Below, piece after piece: positions 28,806 to 37,281 of a stretch of DNA of 64,000 nucleotides (its first letter is position 1; every line of letters starts with the position of its first letter). The notes beneath the pieces are model-generated. The model was not told the origin of the DNA, did not search any database, and worked only from the letters and a program-made list of their open reading frames with translations. Source of the DNA: Phyllobacterium chamaecytisi (lineage in GTDB: Bacteria > Pseudomonadota > Alphaproteobacteria > Rhizobiales > Rhizobiaceae); the NCBI RefSeq assembly GCF_020164455.1, contig NZ_JAIQWW010000024.1, forward strand, positions 1 to 64,000, in the 5' to 3' direction. Both the position numbers and the translations under genes were made by a program.

Positions 28806-29792
28806 TCACGTTGGGACATCGAGAACGATTTTTCCGCGGGGCCGGGGCAAAATGCCTTCCAGCATTTCATGGGCGGTCCTCGCTTCGGCCAAGGAAAGGA
28901 CCGCGCCGACCTGTGTCCTCATCTTCCCGTTGTCGATGAAGTCAGCGATTTTCGCAAGGCGATCGCCGGTCACCTCCACGAGGAAGAAAAAAGCTTCGAC
29001 GCCATGACGCTCGGCCTCTTCCTGATCGGGTTGCGAGACAGCGGAGACAAGCTTGCCGCCACGACGAAGCAGATTGAAAGAACGATCTTGCGTCCTTCCA
29101 CCGACGAGATCAATAACCACATCGGCCTGCCCCAAATGCTTTTCAAGATCCTCGCTCTTGTAATCGAAGGCTTCATCCGCGCCAAGGCTGCGAACATAGG
29201 CAAGGTCTGCGGCGCTGGCAGTCGCAACGACACGAATACCGGCCCGATGCGCCAGCTGCACCGCGTAGGCACCGACACTTCCTGCACCACCGTGAATAAT
29301 GACTATCTGGCCGGCTGCAAGTTTTCCATGCTCAAAGAGCGCCTGCCAGGCCGTAACAGCCACGACCGGAACCGACGCCGCTGCATTGTAGTCGAGTGAG
29401 ACTGGCTTCTTCGCGATCATCTTGGCTGACGCGATGGCGTATTCGGCATAGGCACCAACGAACTGACTGTTCGTTACGCCAAAGACTTCATCGCCCGTTG
29501 CAAAATTCCTCGCGTCAGGGCCGACCGACTCGACAATACCCGACAGGTCCGACCCGAGGGTAAGGGGCAAAGGTTGCGGCAAGGCGCTCTTGCCGGCTCT
29601 TATCCAGCCGTCCCAGGGGCCGACGCCGACGGCGCGCACCCGGATCAGCACTTCGCCGGGTCCCGGCTGCGGGCAGTCGATCTTCTCGAACGCCATGACA
29701 TCCGGTGGTCCGAATTCGTGAACCCGCCAAGCCATCATGAAGTGGTCCTTGCGGCCCTTGCCCGGTGCAGCCTTTTGCTCATTCGTGCTCAT
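28806..29792 (-). CDS. Zinc-independent MDR-family NADP oxidoreductase
   Basis: A 328-residue medium-chain dehydrogenase/reductase of the quinone-oxidoreductase type. The N-terminal GroES-like part has GPGEVLIRVRAVGVGPWDGW and TLGSDLSGIVESVG. The nucleotide fold IIHGGAGSVGAYAVQLAHRAGIRVVATAS has an AGSVG loop typical of NADPH binding. The zinc ligands of alcohol dehydrogenases are absent. ATG 29792 is chosen because AAGGAAG sits 5-6 bases upstream; GTG 29798 is directly against that site. It stands alone; the substrate is unknown. Confidence 0.88.
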   Translation of the reverse strand: MSTNEQKAAPGKGRKDHFMMAWRVHEFGPPDVMAFEKIDCPQPGPGEVLIRVRAVGVGPWDGWIRAGKSALPQPLPLTLGSDLSGIVESVGPDARNFATGDEVFGVTNSQFVGAYAEYAIASAKMIAKKPVSLDYNAAASVPVVAVTAWQALFEHGKLAAGQIVIIHGGAGSVGAYAVQLAHRAGIRVVATASAADLAYVRSLGADEAFDYKSEDLEKHLGQADVVIDLVGGRTQDRSFNLLRRGGKLVSAVSQPDQEEAERHGVEAFFFLVEVTGDRLAKIADFIDNGKMRTQVGAVLSLAEARTAHEMLEGILPRPRGKIVLDVPT

Positions 29793-30002
29793 TGTCACTT
29801 CCTTTCGCCTTGATTGTCGATTTCATTTTCTTTCAAGGAGTTCGAGTGGATTTTTGAAGCCTTTACAACGGTCGAATCCCAATGGAATTCTCGATCCCAG
29901 AACCTTGCACTTACGAAAGATGCCGACATAAGCAGTTCATACCATCGCCATGTTGCGGTCTGGGCCAATCAGCGTGGATCGAGACGGCGGACAGAAGCGA
30001 GA

Positions 30003-30390
30003 TTACCGTAGCTGACTTCGCGACGATGCAGGGCCACGCCCACGCTCGATTTCCTTGCGGCGATTTGCGTTGTCTCGGTTTTTTTCCAGGATTTCCGTCG
30101 CTGCCCGGTAGGCAGCAACCGCCGCCATGCCGCCGGTAACCGGCAAGAATGCGCGCACAGCGTCGCCCATGAACCTCAGCACTTCATCGCCCTTGCCCGC
30201 AATTGCGAGGACCACTGTGTCGAAATAGCCATTCAACAGCTGCATGGCTTCATTGGCAGGCAGCGGTTGGAAATCTCGGTGCAGTCGCCGAAAAGATCGA
30301 AACCGGTTGCCGTTTGCGGAAGCGGAGCCGCCATACGGGCGGTGCCGATGAGTTCCGGAACCGCAGCCTCGGCTCTGGGCAAAAAGCTGC
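30003..30390 (-). pseudogene. Class III adenylate cyclase remnant
   Basis: Two minus frames join to a cyclase catalytic segment: FDLFGDCTEISNRCLP (about 30254-30301), then LPANEAMQLLNGYFDTVVLAIAGKGDEVLRFMGDAVRAFLPVTGGMAAVAAYRAA (about 30110-30280). The second metal Asp (FMGD) is visible, but the first motif is corrupted (FDLFGDCT for FxDLRGFT), and both the N- and C-terminal portions are lost. It is distinct from the intact cyclase at 33839-35587. Confidence 0.8.
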
Positions 30391-30392
30391 AT

Positions 30393-31037
30393 TCAACTAT
30401 TCCATCTTGACGCAAGGATGACGCTGCACATATCAATCCGCCGAAAGTTGGGATCTTTGAACGCCAGGACATCATCGTTGAAGGTGCCGAAGGTGCTGTC
30501 GGGGCGATGTTTCATGCCCTGATAAAATGCGTCAATGATTCCGTCGTTGAAGCAGGTCTCTCGGGGAAAAGCGGCGGTAACGGCCTCGCGCTGCGCATCG
30601 GTAAATTGATCATAGCCACGGCCGGCCACATCCATGCCAGCCCCCGCCTGCACCAGCGCAATCTCGGGACGCATATATTGGGGTACGCCAGGAGTAGTGT
30701 GGAGAGCGACGGCGTTCCAGACCGTCTCGATATCGCTTTCGGAGATCCCGTGCCCCTGAAGAAATTCGCGCGCTGCATTCGCGCCATCCACTTCAAAGCG
30801 TAGCTGGCTGTTTTCATAACGTGCGGTGAGGCCGATGTCGTGAAACATGGCGGCCGTGTAAAGCAGTTCCGGATCAAAGTTCAGCTCCATCCGATTTCCT
30901 GCCAAGGATCCCCAGAAATACACCCGGACCGAGTGATGGAAGAGCAACTCGCTCTCGGTGTCACGAATGAGCTGTGTCACTTCGCGTCCGATCTTACTGT
31001 CGGGTATGCGCACTCCCGCTATTTGTTTGAGCATCAT
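30393..31037 (-). CDS. HD-domain phosphohydrolase-like protein
   Basis: A 214-residue soluble HD-superfamily protein. The metal-binding HD pair is in YTAAMFHDIGL, preceded by a His in LLFHHSVRVYFWG and followed by HTTPGVPQYMRPEIALVQAGAGMDV. This layout resembles cyanamide-hydratase-like and uncharacterised HD proteins rather than nucleotide signalling enzymes. AGGA lies upstream of ATG 31037; ATG 31034 is equally possible. The gene abuts the cyclase remnant. The substrate is unknown. Confidence 0.82.
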   Translation of the reverse strand: MMLKQIAGVRIPDSKIGREVTQLIRDTESELLFHHSVRVYFWGSLAGNRMELNFDPELLYTAAMFHDIGLTARYENSQLRFEVDGANAAREFLQGHGISESDIETVWNAVALHTTPGVPQYMRPEIALVQAGAGMDVAGRGYDQFTDAQREAVTAAFPRETCFNDGIIDAFYQGMKHRPDSTFGTFNDDVLAFKDPNFRRIDMCSVILASRWNS

Positions 31038-31171
31038 GGTTTTCCTAATCGTTGCTTGATCGCTGCTGGATACTCTGGGTCATTTTCCGGCAACCCACCG
31101 AGAGTTTCGCATCAGCGTGCAAAAATCCCTTCGGTGAAATTGGGGATCTTTGTCGGCCAACCCCAGTGGCC

Positions 31172-31258
31172 TCAGGCCAATGCTTCAGGCCATCTTAAAT
31201 GGCCGAGCGCCTTGGGCCCTTTGGGAGCGGTCTGGTCGTAATCGAGCCTCTTGGTCAT
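31172..31258 (-). pseudogene. Carboxymuconolactone-decarboxylase/AhpD-like gene, N-terminal stub
   Basis: Starting at ATG 31258 the minus strand reads MTKRLDYDQTAPKGPKALGHL, the usual beginning of CMD-family proteins. It stops after 28 residues, before the CxxC redox motif of the family. The stub follows the cupin gene by 19 bases, so the two were probably an operon controlled by the divergent MocR regulator. Confidence 0.6.
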
Positions 31259-31277
31259 CGTTCTTGTTCCTTCGGTC

Positions 31278-31694
31278 TCATTTGACAGGGGTGGTGAGCG
31301 CCTTGTCGTCAGAGTCGACGACGAAGACCGCGAGCAACTTCGCCGGCTCGGTCTTGCTCGCATTGCGGCTGACTGAATGGCTGGCGTTTGGCGGTTCGGA
31401 CCAGCTCTCGCCAGCTTTGTAGATGCGGGTCTCGCCATTGTTCACCTTCGACTCGATCGCGCCCGAGATCACATAGGCGTAGATGAAGGCGGACTTCGCG
31501 TGTGTGTGCGGCGGGGAAGCTGCGGCGGGTGCATAGTCGACTTCCACAGCGACGAGCGACTTGCCCGGGATGTTCGGGATCGCCTGATCGAATTTAGGCG
31601 TGACCGTTTCGGCTTGACTCTCATGAGCCGGGGTGGAGCCGGTACCCGCCAAGGCGAGCACGGCGCAGGTAGCAACAATGGTACGGACCTTCAT
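31278..31694 (-). CDS. Exported cupin-domain protein
   Basis: A 138-residue protein with a signal peptide (MKVRTIVATCAVLALAGTGSTPAHE) and one cupin barrel. The metal-binding motif is SPPHTHAKSAFIYAYVISGAIE, with His-x-His and a further His in ASHSVSRN. ATG 31694 has GGAGAAAG 4 bases upstream and gives the signal peptide; the frame extending to 31754 does not. It is followed by a truncated AhpD-like stub and is divergent from a MocR-type regulator. Cupins paired with AhpD-like proteins often handle reactive or aromatic compounds, but the substrate is unknown. Confidence 0.82.
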   Translation of the reverse strand: MKVRTIVATCAVLALAGTGSTPAHESQAETVTPKFDQAIPNIPGKSLVAVEVDYAPAAASPPHTHAKSAFIYAYVISGAIESKVNNGETRIYKAGESWSEPPNASHSVSRNASKTEPAKLLAVFVVDSDDKALTTPVK

Positions 31695-31766
31695 GGGCTT
31701 TCTCCTTTTTGTAACATAAAGATGCGTCCTGGTGGGCCAGAAAAAAAGCACCAAGAACGCGACAAA

Positions 31767-33197
31767 ATGCTGTACTACGGCAGCATGAACAAGCGGCTGA
31801 ACCTGACTGTCGACCGTACGGCAAAGATGCCTCTGGCCGAGCAGATCCGACGCGGGGTGACGACGGCCATCGAGAATGGTGTGCTGGAGCCCGGCGCACG
31901 CCTACCCTCATGGCAGGACCTCGCTGCCCAACTCGGTGTCGCGCGGGGTACCGTGCGGACCGCATATGAGAAACTGGCCGCTGCCCAGTTGATCGAGGCC
32001 TCGCGGGCGACTGGCACGCGCGTCGCCCAACGTCCTCGGGTCGTCGTAAAGAAAGAGCAGCCGCCAGACGCAGGCTCGTTCATGGAGATTTATCTGGAGA
32101 TGACGCAGGGACCTGCGCTCTTCCAGATGGGTGTGCCGGCAACCGAGACCTTTCCTGCAACGTTGTTCGCACGTATTCGTGCAAATGCCGTGCGTGCCGA
32201 GGCGAGTTCTCCCCCCATCTATCCCGATCCGCGTGGCGAGATCGAACTGAGGCGGGAAATCGCCGGTTATCTTGCTGTTGCTCGCGGCATCAGCTGCTCG
32301 CCATCGCAGATCATTATCACCGGAGGGTTCAGCGCGGGACTGGGTCTGACGCTCAGCGTTCTTGGCTTGGGCGGACAAAGTGTCTGGGTCGAGAATCCAG
32401 GCTTCCCCTTCGCCAGGAAAGGACTCGAACTCGCACACTTGTCCATTGCTCCGATCCCCGTTGACGCAGACGGTATCGATATCGATCATGGCATGCGCCA
32501 CCATCCTGATGCGAAGCTCGTCGTGGTGACCCCCGGTCAGCAAGCGCCGCTCGGCCCCACCTTGTCACTCAAGCGGCGTCTTCGTCTGCTCGAATGGGCA
32601 GCAGCAAACCAGGTTTGGGTGATCGAAGATGACTATCTGAGCGAGCTGCAACTGATGGGCAGGGCTGCGCCGGCGCTCGCTTCGCTCGACCGGGATGGAC
32701 GCGTCATTCACATCGGCTCGTTCAGCAAGACGATCAGTCCTACGCTTCGCCTTGGCTTTCTGGTCGCACCGCCCGAACTGATTTCTCCGTTCGCGGAGGT
32801 CGCAGCCTGCCTCGCGCCGCCACCTGGCCCCGCGCTGCAGCTTGCAACCGCCGAGTTCATGCACGAGGGGCACTATATGCGCCATCTCCGGCGCACCAAG
32901 CGCGCCTATGCCGCCAAGCGGCAGGCGCTGCTGGATTGTTTTCGAGCATCCGTTGATGCCAATAGCATTGCCGCGCCGGGGCTGGCTGTTCTCCTCAAAT
33001 TGCCGCGGGGAACACCGGACTTGGCCGTTGTACGCGAAGTCTCGGCGTTGGGCATGTCGCCGGCGCCACTTTCGCCCTGGTATGTGTCGCCTGATAGCGC
33101 CGAGTCTGCGCTCCTGCTTGGTGTCGCCACCGCGCCGACGAAAAACCTGGCTCGATCCTGTGATCAGCTCTTCGAAGTAATCCGTCGGTTCAGCTGA
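31767..33197 (+). CDS. MocR-type GntR/aminotransferase regulator
   Basis: A transcription factor of about 476 residues fusing a GntR winged helix (PLAEQIRRGVTTAIENGVLEPGARLPSWQDLAAQLGVARGTVRTAYEKL) to a class I aminotransferase-like domain. The PLP Lys is in GSFSKTISPTLRLGF, and the cofactor-contacting Asp and Tyr are in VIEDDYLSEL. Such regulators sense PLP-amine adducts. ATG 31767 and ATG 31785 both lack a clear ribosome site; the earlier one is listed. It is divergent from the cupin gene (72-base gap), its most likely target. Confidence 0.9.
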   Translation: MLYYGSMNKRLNLTVDRTAKMPLAEQIRRGVTTAIENGVLEPGARLPSWQDLAAQLGVARGTVRTAYEKLAAAQLIEASRATGTRVAQRPRVVVKKEQPPDAGSFMEIYLEMTQGPALFQMGVPATETFPATLFARIRANAVRAEASSPPIYPDPRGEIELRREIAGYLAVARGISCSPSQIIITGGFSAGLGLTLSVLGLGGQSVWVENPGFPFARKGLELAHLSIAPIPVDADGIDIDHGMRHHPDAKLVVVTPGQQAPLGPTLSLKRRLRLLEWAAANQVWVIEDDYLSELQLMGRAAPALASLDRDGRVIHIGSFSKTISPTLRLGFLVAPPELISPFAEVAACLAPPPGPALQLATAEFMHEGHYMRHLRRTKRAYAAKRQALLDCFRASVDANSIAAPGLAVLLKLPRGTPDLAVVREVSALGMSPAPLSPWYVSPDSAESALLLGVATAPTKNLARSCDQLFEVIRRFS

Positions 33198-33431
33198 TCA
33201 ACGCCAAGGCTAAATCGTCGGCTATTGATGAGACCATCTTGTCCAAGTGTGGTTCAAGCGATTGAATTTGGCCTCCAACTGGCGGCGAGGGTCTGCAACG
33301 CTCTCTGGCTGTTGTTTTACCGTGCAGCGTGCTTGAGATGCCGTGCGGAGATCAAGCTCGAGTGAGGGCCAATTGGCATCATTCGGGTTGGGCTCGGGTC
33401 TTCATCTGCTCGGCGGCCGCTGCGGCCCAGC
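33198..33431. other. Short intergenic region
   Basis: About 230 bases after the MocR gene with no recognised element. Confidence 0.3.
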
Positions 33432-33722
33432 CTAGGCTTCGACAATCTCCGGATCGGTCAAAACCGAGAGGCGCGCGGAAGCATTTCCCTTCTCCATTGA
33501 CCGGCGGGCCCACTCCTTGCTCGTAATGGGTTGAATGAATTCGAAAGCCCATTGTTTATTCTTTGATGCTGATTTAACAGCGAACGACCATACAAAAACA
33601 TGCTCTTGGTCTGTTCGCGTTTCTGAGCCCCCGGCACGACTGTCCAACCCCACCCCCGGCTGTTCTAGAGCTTTCGATTTGTTCATCAACTCCGCCTGAT
33701 CAGAATGTCTCATCTCCAACAA
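33432..33722 (-). pseudogene. ABC solute-binding protein (family 1), C-terminal remnant
   Basis: The frame reads RTDQEHVFVWSFAVKSASKNKQWAFEFIQPITSKEWARRSMEKGNASARLSVLTDPEIVEA, the late C-terminal lobe of extracellular sugar-binding proteins of the MalE/UgpB class. It lacks any N-terminal domain or signal peptide, and no transporter genes are nearby, so it is a fragment of a deleted operon. Confidence 0.7.
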
Positions 33723-33838
33723 TTATAATCATAATCTCGTGGTTATGCTGTATTACGAAGATCCCCACTGAAAATTTTGAAGACCAAACAATTTCGGAAC
33801 CAGGGAAAGCGTCACATATTTGATAAGTGTTTTCGCAT

Positions 33839-35587
33839 CTAATACAAACCAGCCAGACGAGCCCCTTCCTTGATTGCTGCGAGTGCCGGCGGATTTGTGA
33901 CAGGATATGTTCGGATGAAGTTTTCGACGGTGAAGGTTGGAAACTCGACGCCAATCTTCTTGGCGATCGTCTGGGCTTGGGCGACGTCTCCCAGTGATGC
34001 GTGACATAAGGCACGGAACATCAGCGTGACGGGATTATCGGGAGGGCTCTGGCGCAGCGCCGACAAACACTCTTCGCACCGACCAGCGACGAATTTGGCG
34101 CGGGCGAGTTGTGCGTAGTACCAACTTGGAGCCTGTGGATTGAGGCGAAGCGCCCGTTCGGCAAGAGCACATGCCTCGGCGGGATTTCCGCACACAAGAG
34201 CCCTGCTGGCTCCAAGCATTGACAGCACATCGGCGTTATTGGGTGCTAGTGCCAACGCCCGGTCGTGCTCCTCTGCGGCCCCGCTGAGATCGCCGTCAAT
34301 GCCGCGAAGATCGCCCAAGAAGAGGCGCGTCATTGGATCGGTGGGGTCGAGCATAACAGCTGTTTCCATGCATTCTCGCCAAAGCTTTATCGAAGTAGCT
34401 GAATCTGGCGAGAACGCGTAGCAAGCCTCGACCGCATGGGCCAATCCTAGCATCATCCAGGCCCGCGCGAAGTTGGGGTCAAGTTCTACCGCCCGCGACA
34501 ACTTGCGAATGGCCTCCGCTCGCGTTCCTGTCGTGAATTTGTCGTGCAGTTCGACCCCGAGTAGATAGCAATCGTAGGCATCCAGATTTGAAGGCATCTT
34601 CCGCCGGGCTGCCTCGCGTCCGATAGTGGCCAGCTTCCCGAAGGTACCAGCCAATGCATTGATGACGCTCTGTGTGACCTTGTCTTGCATGACGAAAAAG
34701 TCATCAATCAGCTCCTCAAATCGAGCAGACCAGACGTTGGCTCCGGTTCGGGCGTCGACCAGTTGGACCGCAACGCGAACATGTTGACCGATCGCCTGTA
34801 GAGTGCCTTCCAGCAAGTAGTTTGCGTTCAACTCCCGTCCGACGGAGCGCGTGTCGCTCGAGCCCCGGTAGGACTGCATGGTCTGGCGCGAAATGACCGC
34901 AAGGTCAGGATACCGCGCCAGATCGCCGGTCATGTCGGCCGACAGCCCGTCTGCAAGTCGTGTCCAGCCCTCGTCGCTGCTCAGATTTTCGAATGGCAGA
35001 ACCGCAATGACCGGCGGCTTTCTGTCATCCTCAGCAATAAGGCGTGGTCCGGCGGTCTTGCTCGCAGTCTCAGCACCGATCAAGACCCGGTAGACTTGAA
35101 CCGGCTCGGCGATACTTTTCATTTTTTGGTTGCCGAGGGAGGCAAAGCCGACCGGCAACTTTCCTCTGACCTGGTCGCAAGCGGGAGCAGAAATGGCGAT
35201 TCCTCCCGGTTCGGCCAGTCCCTGCAGTCGCTCTGCAATGTTCACCACATCACCGTGAATATCGTCACCCTCAACGAGAATGTCGCCGAGGTTGATGCCA
35301 ATGCGGAAATCAAGCCGCCGTTCTGGCGGAATGAGTTCGTTGACCTGCGCTTTTTGTTGCTGGATTTCGACGGCGCAGCGAAGGGCGTCGACCATACTGC
35401 GGAACTCGACCAGTATCCCATCGCCCATCGTTTTGACCAGCCGACCATGGTGCGCGGCGATCCTTGGCTCGAATATTTCCTGCAGGTCTGTCTGGAAGTG
35501 CGCGCGCGTACCTTCTTCGTCGATACGGCTCAGACGGCCATAGCCGACGACATCTGCAATCAGGATGGCTGCAAGGTGACGCTCCAC
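33839..35587 (-). CDS. Class III adenylate cyclase with TPR-type C-terminal region
   Basis: A 582-residue cytoplasmic protein. Residues 1-170 form a class III cyclase domain: metal Asp in LIADVVGYG and MGDGILVEF, the preceding Lys in VKTMGD for adenine selection, and the HGDVVNIAERLQ motif with transition-state Asn and Arg. Residues 190-310 resemble the TolB-like/FlgO-type segment (IAVLPFENLSSDEGWTRLADGLSADMTGDLARY) frequent in rhizobial cyclases. Tetratricopeptide-like repeats follow (AVELDPNFARAWMMLGLAHA, ALALAPNNADVLSMLGASRAL). The start is GTG 35587 with AAGGA 7 bases upstream. Rhizobia carry many such cyclases; the trigger is unknown. Confidence 0.88.
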   Translation of the reverse strand: MERHLAAILIADVVGYGRLSRIDEEGTRAHFQTDLQEIFEPRIAAHHGRLVKTMGDGILVEFRSMVDALRCAVEIQQQKAQVNELIPPERRLDFRIGINLGDILVEGDDIHGDVVNIAERLQGLAEPGGIAISAPACDQVRGKLPVGFASLGNQKMKSIAEPVQVYRVLIGAETASKTAGPRLIAEDDRKPPVIAVLPFENLSSDEGWTRLADGLSADMTGDLARYPDLAVISRQTMQSYRGSSDTRSVGRELNANYLLEGTLQAIGQHVRVAVQLVDARTGANVWSARFEELIDDFFVMQDKVTQSVINALAGTFGKLATIGREAARRKMPSNLDAYDCYLLGVELHDKFTTGTRAEAIRKLSRAVELDPNFARAWMMLGLAHAVEACYAFSPDSATSIKLWRECMETAVMLDPTDPMTRLFLGDLRGIDGDLSGAAEEHDRALALAPNNADVLSMLGASRALVCGNPAEACALAERALRLNPQAPSWYYAQLARAKFVAGRCEECLSALRQSPPDNPVTLMFRALCHASLGDVAQAQTIAKKIGVEFPTFTVENFIRTYPVTNPPALAAIKEGARLAGLY

Positions 35588-35847
35588 GTTGGGTCCTTCT
35601 TGTTGACCGCTTTTCCAGCCTACAGCAGCTCGCCTGTGGAAGCCACGTACTTTGCGGCGCGCCTGCTTTGAGGTCGCCGCACCCCTTGCGGATAATATGA
35701 AAGCATCACCAGAATGTACTTATCTTTCTGGCGAAGGCTCATGCCAAGGCAGGGCTTCCATAACGGCATGACGAAAACGGCGCAGCTTGCCATATCGCGC
35801 GGCTTGGGGGTGGCATCAAGGATGTCGGCTGCAGCCATACCGAATTT

Positions 35848-35872
35848 GGAACTCAAGCCAAATAAGAACGTT
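35848..35872 (+). promoter_or_regulatory. EcfG-type general stress promoter of the DUF3072 gene
   Basis: GGAAC (35848-35852), exactly 16 bases, CGTT (35869-35872) matches the alphaproteobacterial EcfG (sigma-EcfG/PhyR) consensus GGAAC-N16/17-CGTT. It lies 48 bases upstream of the DUF3072 start codon, a natural promoter distance. Confidence 0.8.
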
Positions 35873-35880
35873 TAGTGAAC

Positions 35881-35916
35881 AGGAACTATGGAGAGATCAG
35901 GAACTATGGAGAGATC
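35881..35916 (+). repeat. Tandem 18-bp duplication in the leader of the DUF3072 gene
   Basis: AGGAACTATGGAGAGATC occurs twice head to tail (35881-35898, 35899-35916), immediately upstream of the start codon. Each copy contains GGAGAGA, so the ribosome-binding site is duplicated; the second copy is the one correctly spaced for ATG 35920. Confidence 0.9.
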
Positions 35917-35919
35917 AGT

Positions 35920-36135
35920 ATGAGTAACGGCCCAAAAACTGACATATCTTCCAATAGGCAGAAAGATCCCGACGATTGGATCAGCGGCGACGAGCCCATG
36001 ACCGGCGCTCAACGCTCCTATTTGAAAACCCTCTCCGAACAAGCGCATAAACCGCATGCTTTCGCGGAGGGCATTTCCAAAGCCGAGGCCTCGAAAAGGA
36101 TTGAGGAACTCAAACAGGCGCTTGATCTCGATTGA
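35920..36135 (+). CDS. Small DUF3072-family protein
   Basis: A 71-residue soluble protein whose core WISGDEPMTGAQRSYLKTLSEQA and KAEASKRIEELKQAL match DUF3072, a short helical family of unknown function common in soil bacteria. ATG 35920 has GGAGAGA 5 bases upstream; an upstream in-frame GTG at 35875 would add a repetitive tail translated from the tandem repeat. An EcfG-type promoter precedes it, so induction in the general stress response is expected. Confidence 0.82.
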   Translation: MSNGPKTDISSNRQKDPDDWISGDEPMTGAQRSYLKTLSEQAHKPHAFAEGISKAEASKRIEELKQALDLD

Positions 36136-36159
36136 CATGAGTACGGGCTGGACGCTGGA

Positions 36160-36426
36160 ATGGCGGGACGCACCTTGGACACCGCATTGATCGTTGGTTA
36201 CCTCGCTTCTGCTTGTTCGGTAGCAAGTTTCGTTCCTCAAGTTTGGAAGGTCATGAGGACAGACGACACCGAAGCGATCTCGACCCGTATGTACGCTCTC
36301 ACCGTCGTGGGGTTCGCTCTCTGGTCCGCCTTCGGAATGATGCGGGGCGAGTGGCCGATCATTCTTACCAACTCAATTTGTTTCTGCCTTTCCGGTGTCA
36401 TCTTCATCAAGAAGCTTCGGTCGTGA
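36160..36426 (+). CDS. SemiSWEET-type small sugar transporter
   Basis: An 88-residue inner-membrane protein with three helices: IVGYLASACSVASFVPQVWKV, YALTVVGFALWSAFGMM and IILTNSICFCLSGVIFIKKL. The PQ motif of helix 1 (FVPQVWKV) and the Asn of helix 3 (TNSIC) are conserved in SemiSWEETs, which dimerise to pass sugars down a gradient. It starts 25 bases after the DUF3072 stop, so it may share the stress promoter. Confidence 0.85.
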   Translation: MAGRTLDTALIVGYLASACSVASFVPQVWKVMRTDDTEAISTRMYALTVVGFALWSAFGMMRGEWPIILTNSICFCLSGVIFIKKLRS

Positions 36427-36608
36427 TCTACGAATGAAAGTGCCACATGCATGCCCTTCCCGCTCCCGCTTCACCATTTCTAACCGCCACTTGTCCCTCG
36501 CCTCGACGGTCATCGCGGCGATAGTCGACGAGGCGGTCGGATCGAGCTTAGGCATGCCGTAGGGATCGCGGCGACTGGGAACCATTGCGCGGGTCAAGCT
36601 TGGCGACT

Positions 36609-36634
36609 GGAACGCCATCAATGGTATAATCGTC
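36609..36634 (+). promoter_or_regulatory. Candidate promoter of the small exported protein
   Basis: TG-G-TATAAT (TATAAT at 36625-36630) is a perfect extended -10. The same stretch reads GGAAC (36609-36613), 17 bases, CGTC (36631-36634), one base short of an EcfG site. A start codon follows at 36660. Confidence 0.45.
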
Positions 36635-36659
36635 GTGTCTCAACACATCGGAGTTCGCG

Positions 36660-36791
36660 ATGAGACAGCGTTACCTTGTACTTCCCGCGTTGGTTGCCAC
36701 GTTCTCACTACTGGCGGCGCTGGCGTTTTGCTCGAGCGAGGACGCACCGCCCAGTCTAGTCGCCCCTGATGAGGCGGTTGATCTTAGATAA
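36660..36791 (+). CDS. Small exported or membrane-anchored peptide
   Basis: A 43-residue open frame, MRQRYLVLPALVATFSLLAALAFC followed by SSEDAPPSLVAPDEAVDLR. It has a basic start, a hydrophobic helix and a Cys at position 24. It could be a small lipoprotein, though Phe before the Cys is atypical for a lipobox. GGAG lies 6 bases upstream of the ATG and an extended -10 precedes it. No family recognised. Confidence 0.45.
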   Translation: MRQRYLVLPALVATFSLLAALAFCSSEDAPPSLVAPDEAVDLR

Positions 36792-37281
36792 GCGCGGGTT
36801 GCGGCGGATCAACTCGAACCGACGATGTTCGCAAGACCGGCGCGATGACACTTCCACTTCGGATAAAACGTAAAACCAAGGTGGCAAATGAAGACTGCAA
36901 ACTGCGGCCGATACGGGTACATCATGCCGCGCGAAAACGCCAAAGACCGCCCTGCGCCGTAAAGCGTGAGGTGGTTTTTGTCGGCGGCCAAAAGGAGGGG
37001 TACAATCAGACCGGGCAAAGAGGATAATCCGGCGTCCTCGCGCGACGCACCGATACGCCGACCATGGAAAAGATAAACAAATGGGCGACAGACGGCTTAT
37101 AGGCCATTGCTGGGACGAGTCCGAGTGCACCGCAAGCAGCACCACAACACTTTGGATTTACCAACAACCGACAACCGCTTTCATCGATTAGAGGAATATA
37201 CGGATGGATGGTGTGTTGTCGGCTGATCCATCCAATTTCCGATCCTGCCTATTCCTCAATTTCTCTTGAAACAATGAGACT
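36792..37281. other. Intergenic region before selO 3' end
   Basis: About 490 bases with only chance open frames. The one structure noted is an 8-bp inverted repeat GGATGGAT/ATCCATCC (37202-37209, 37226-37233) past the selO stop, a weak terminator candidate without a T-run. Confidence 0.35.

Noticed and set aside
31377-31766. N-terminal extension of the MocR frame
   Set aside because: It is the complement of the cupin gene; the GntR domain begins only after 31785.
35620-35856. Minus-strand 78-residue frame upstream of the cyclase gene
   Set aside because: No ribosome site or family match; it covers the EcfG promoter region.
36373-36621. Minus-strand 82-residue frame (MPKLDPTASSTIAAMTVEAR...)
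   Set aside because: The charge pattern is somewhat protein-like, but it overlaps the end of the SemiSWEET gene and has no recognised family; kept out for lack of support.
36756-37145. 129-residue minus-strand frame in the gap before selO
   Set aside because: Cys/Arg/Pro-rich composition typical of a chance frame; no ribosome site.
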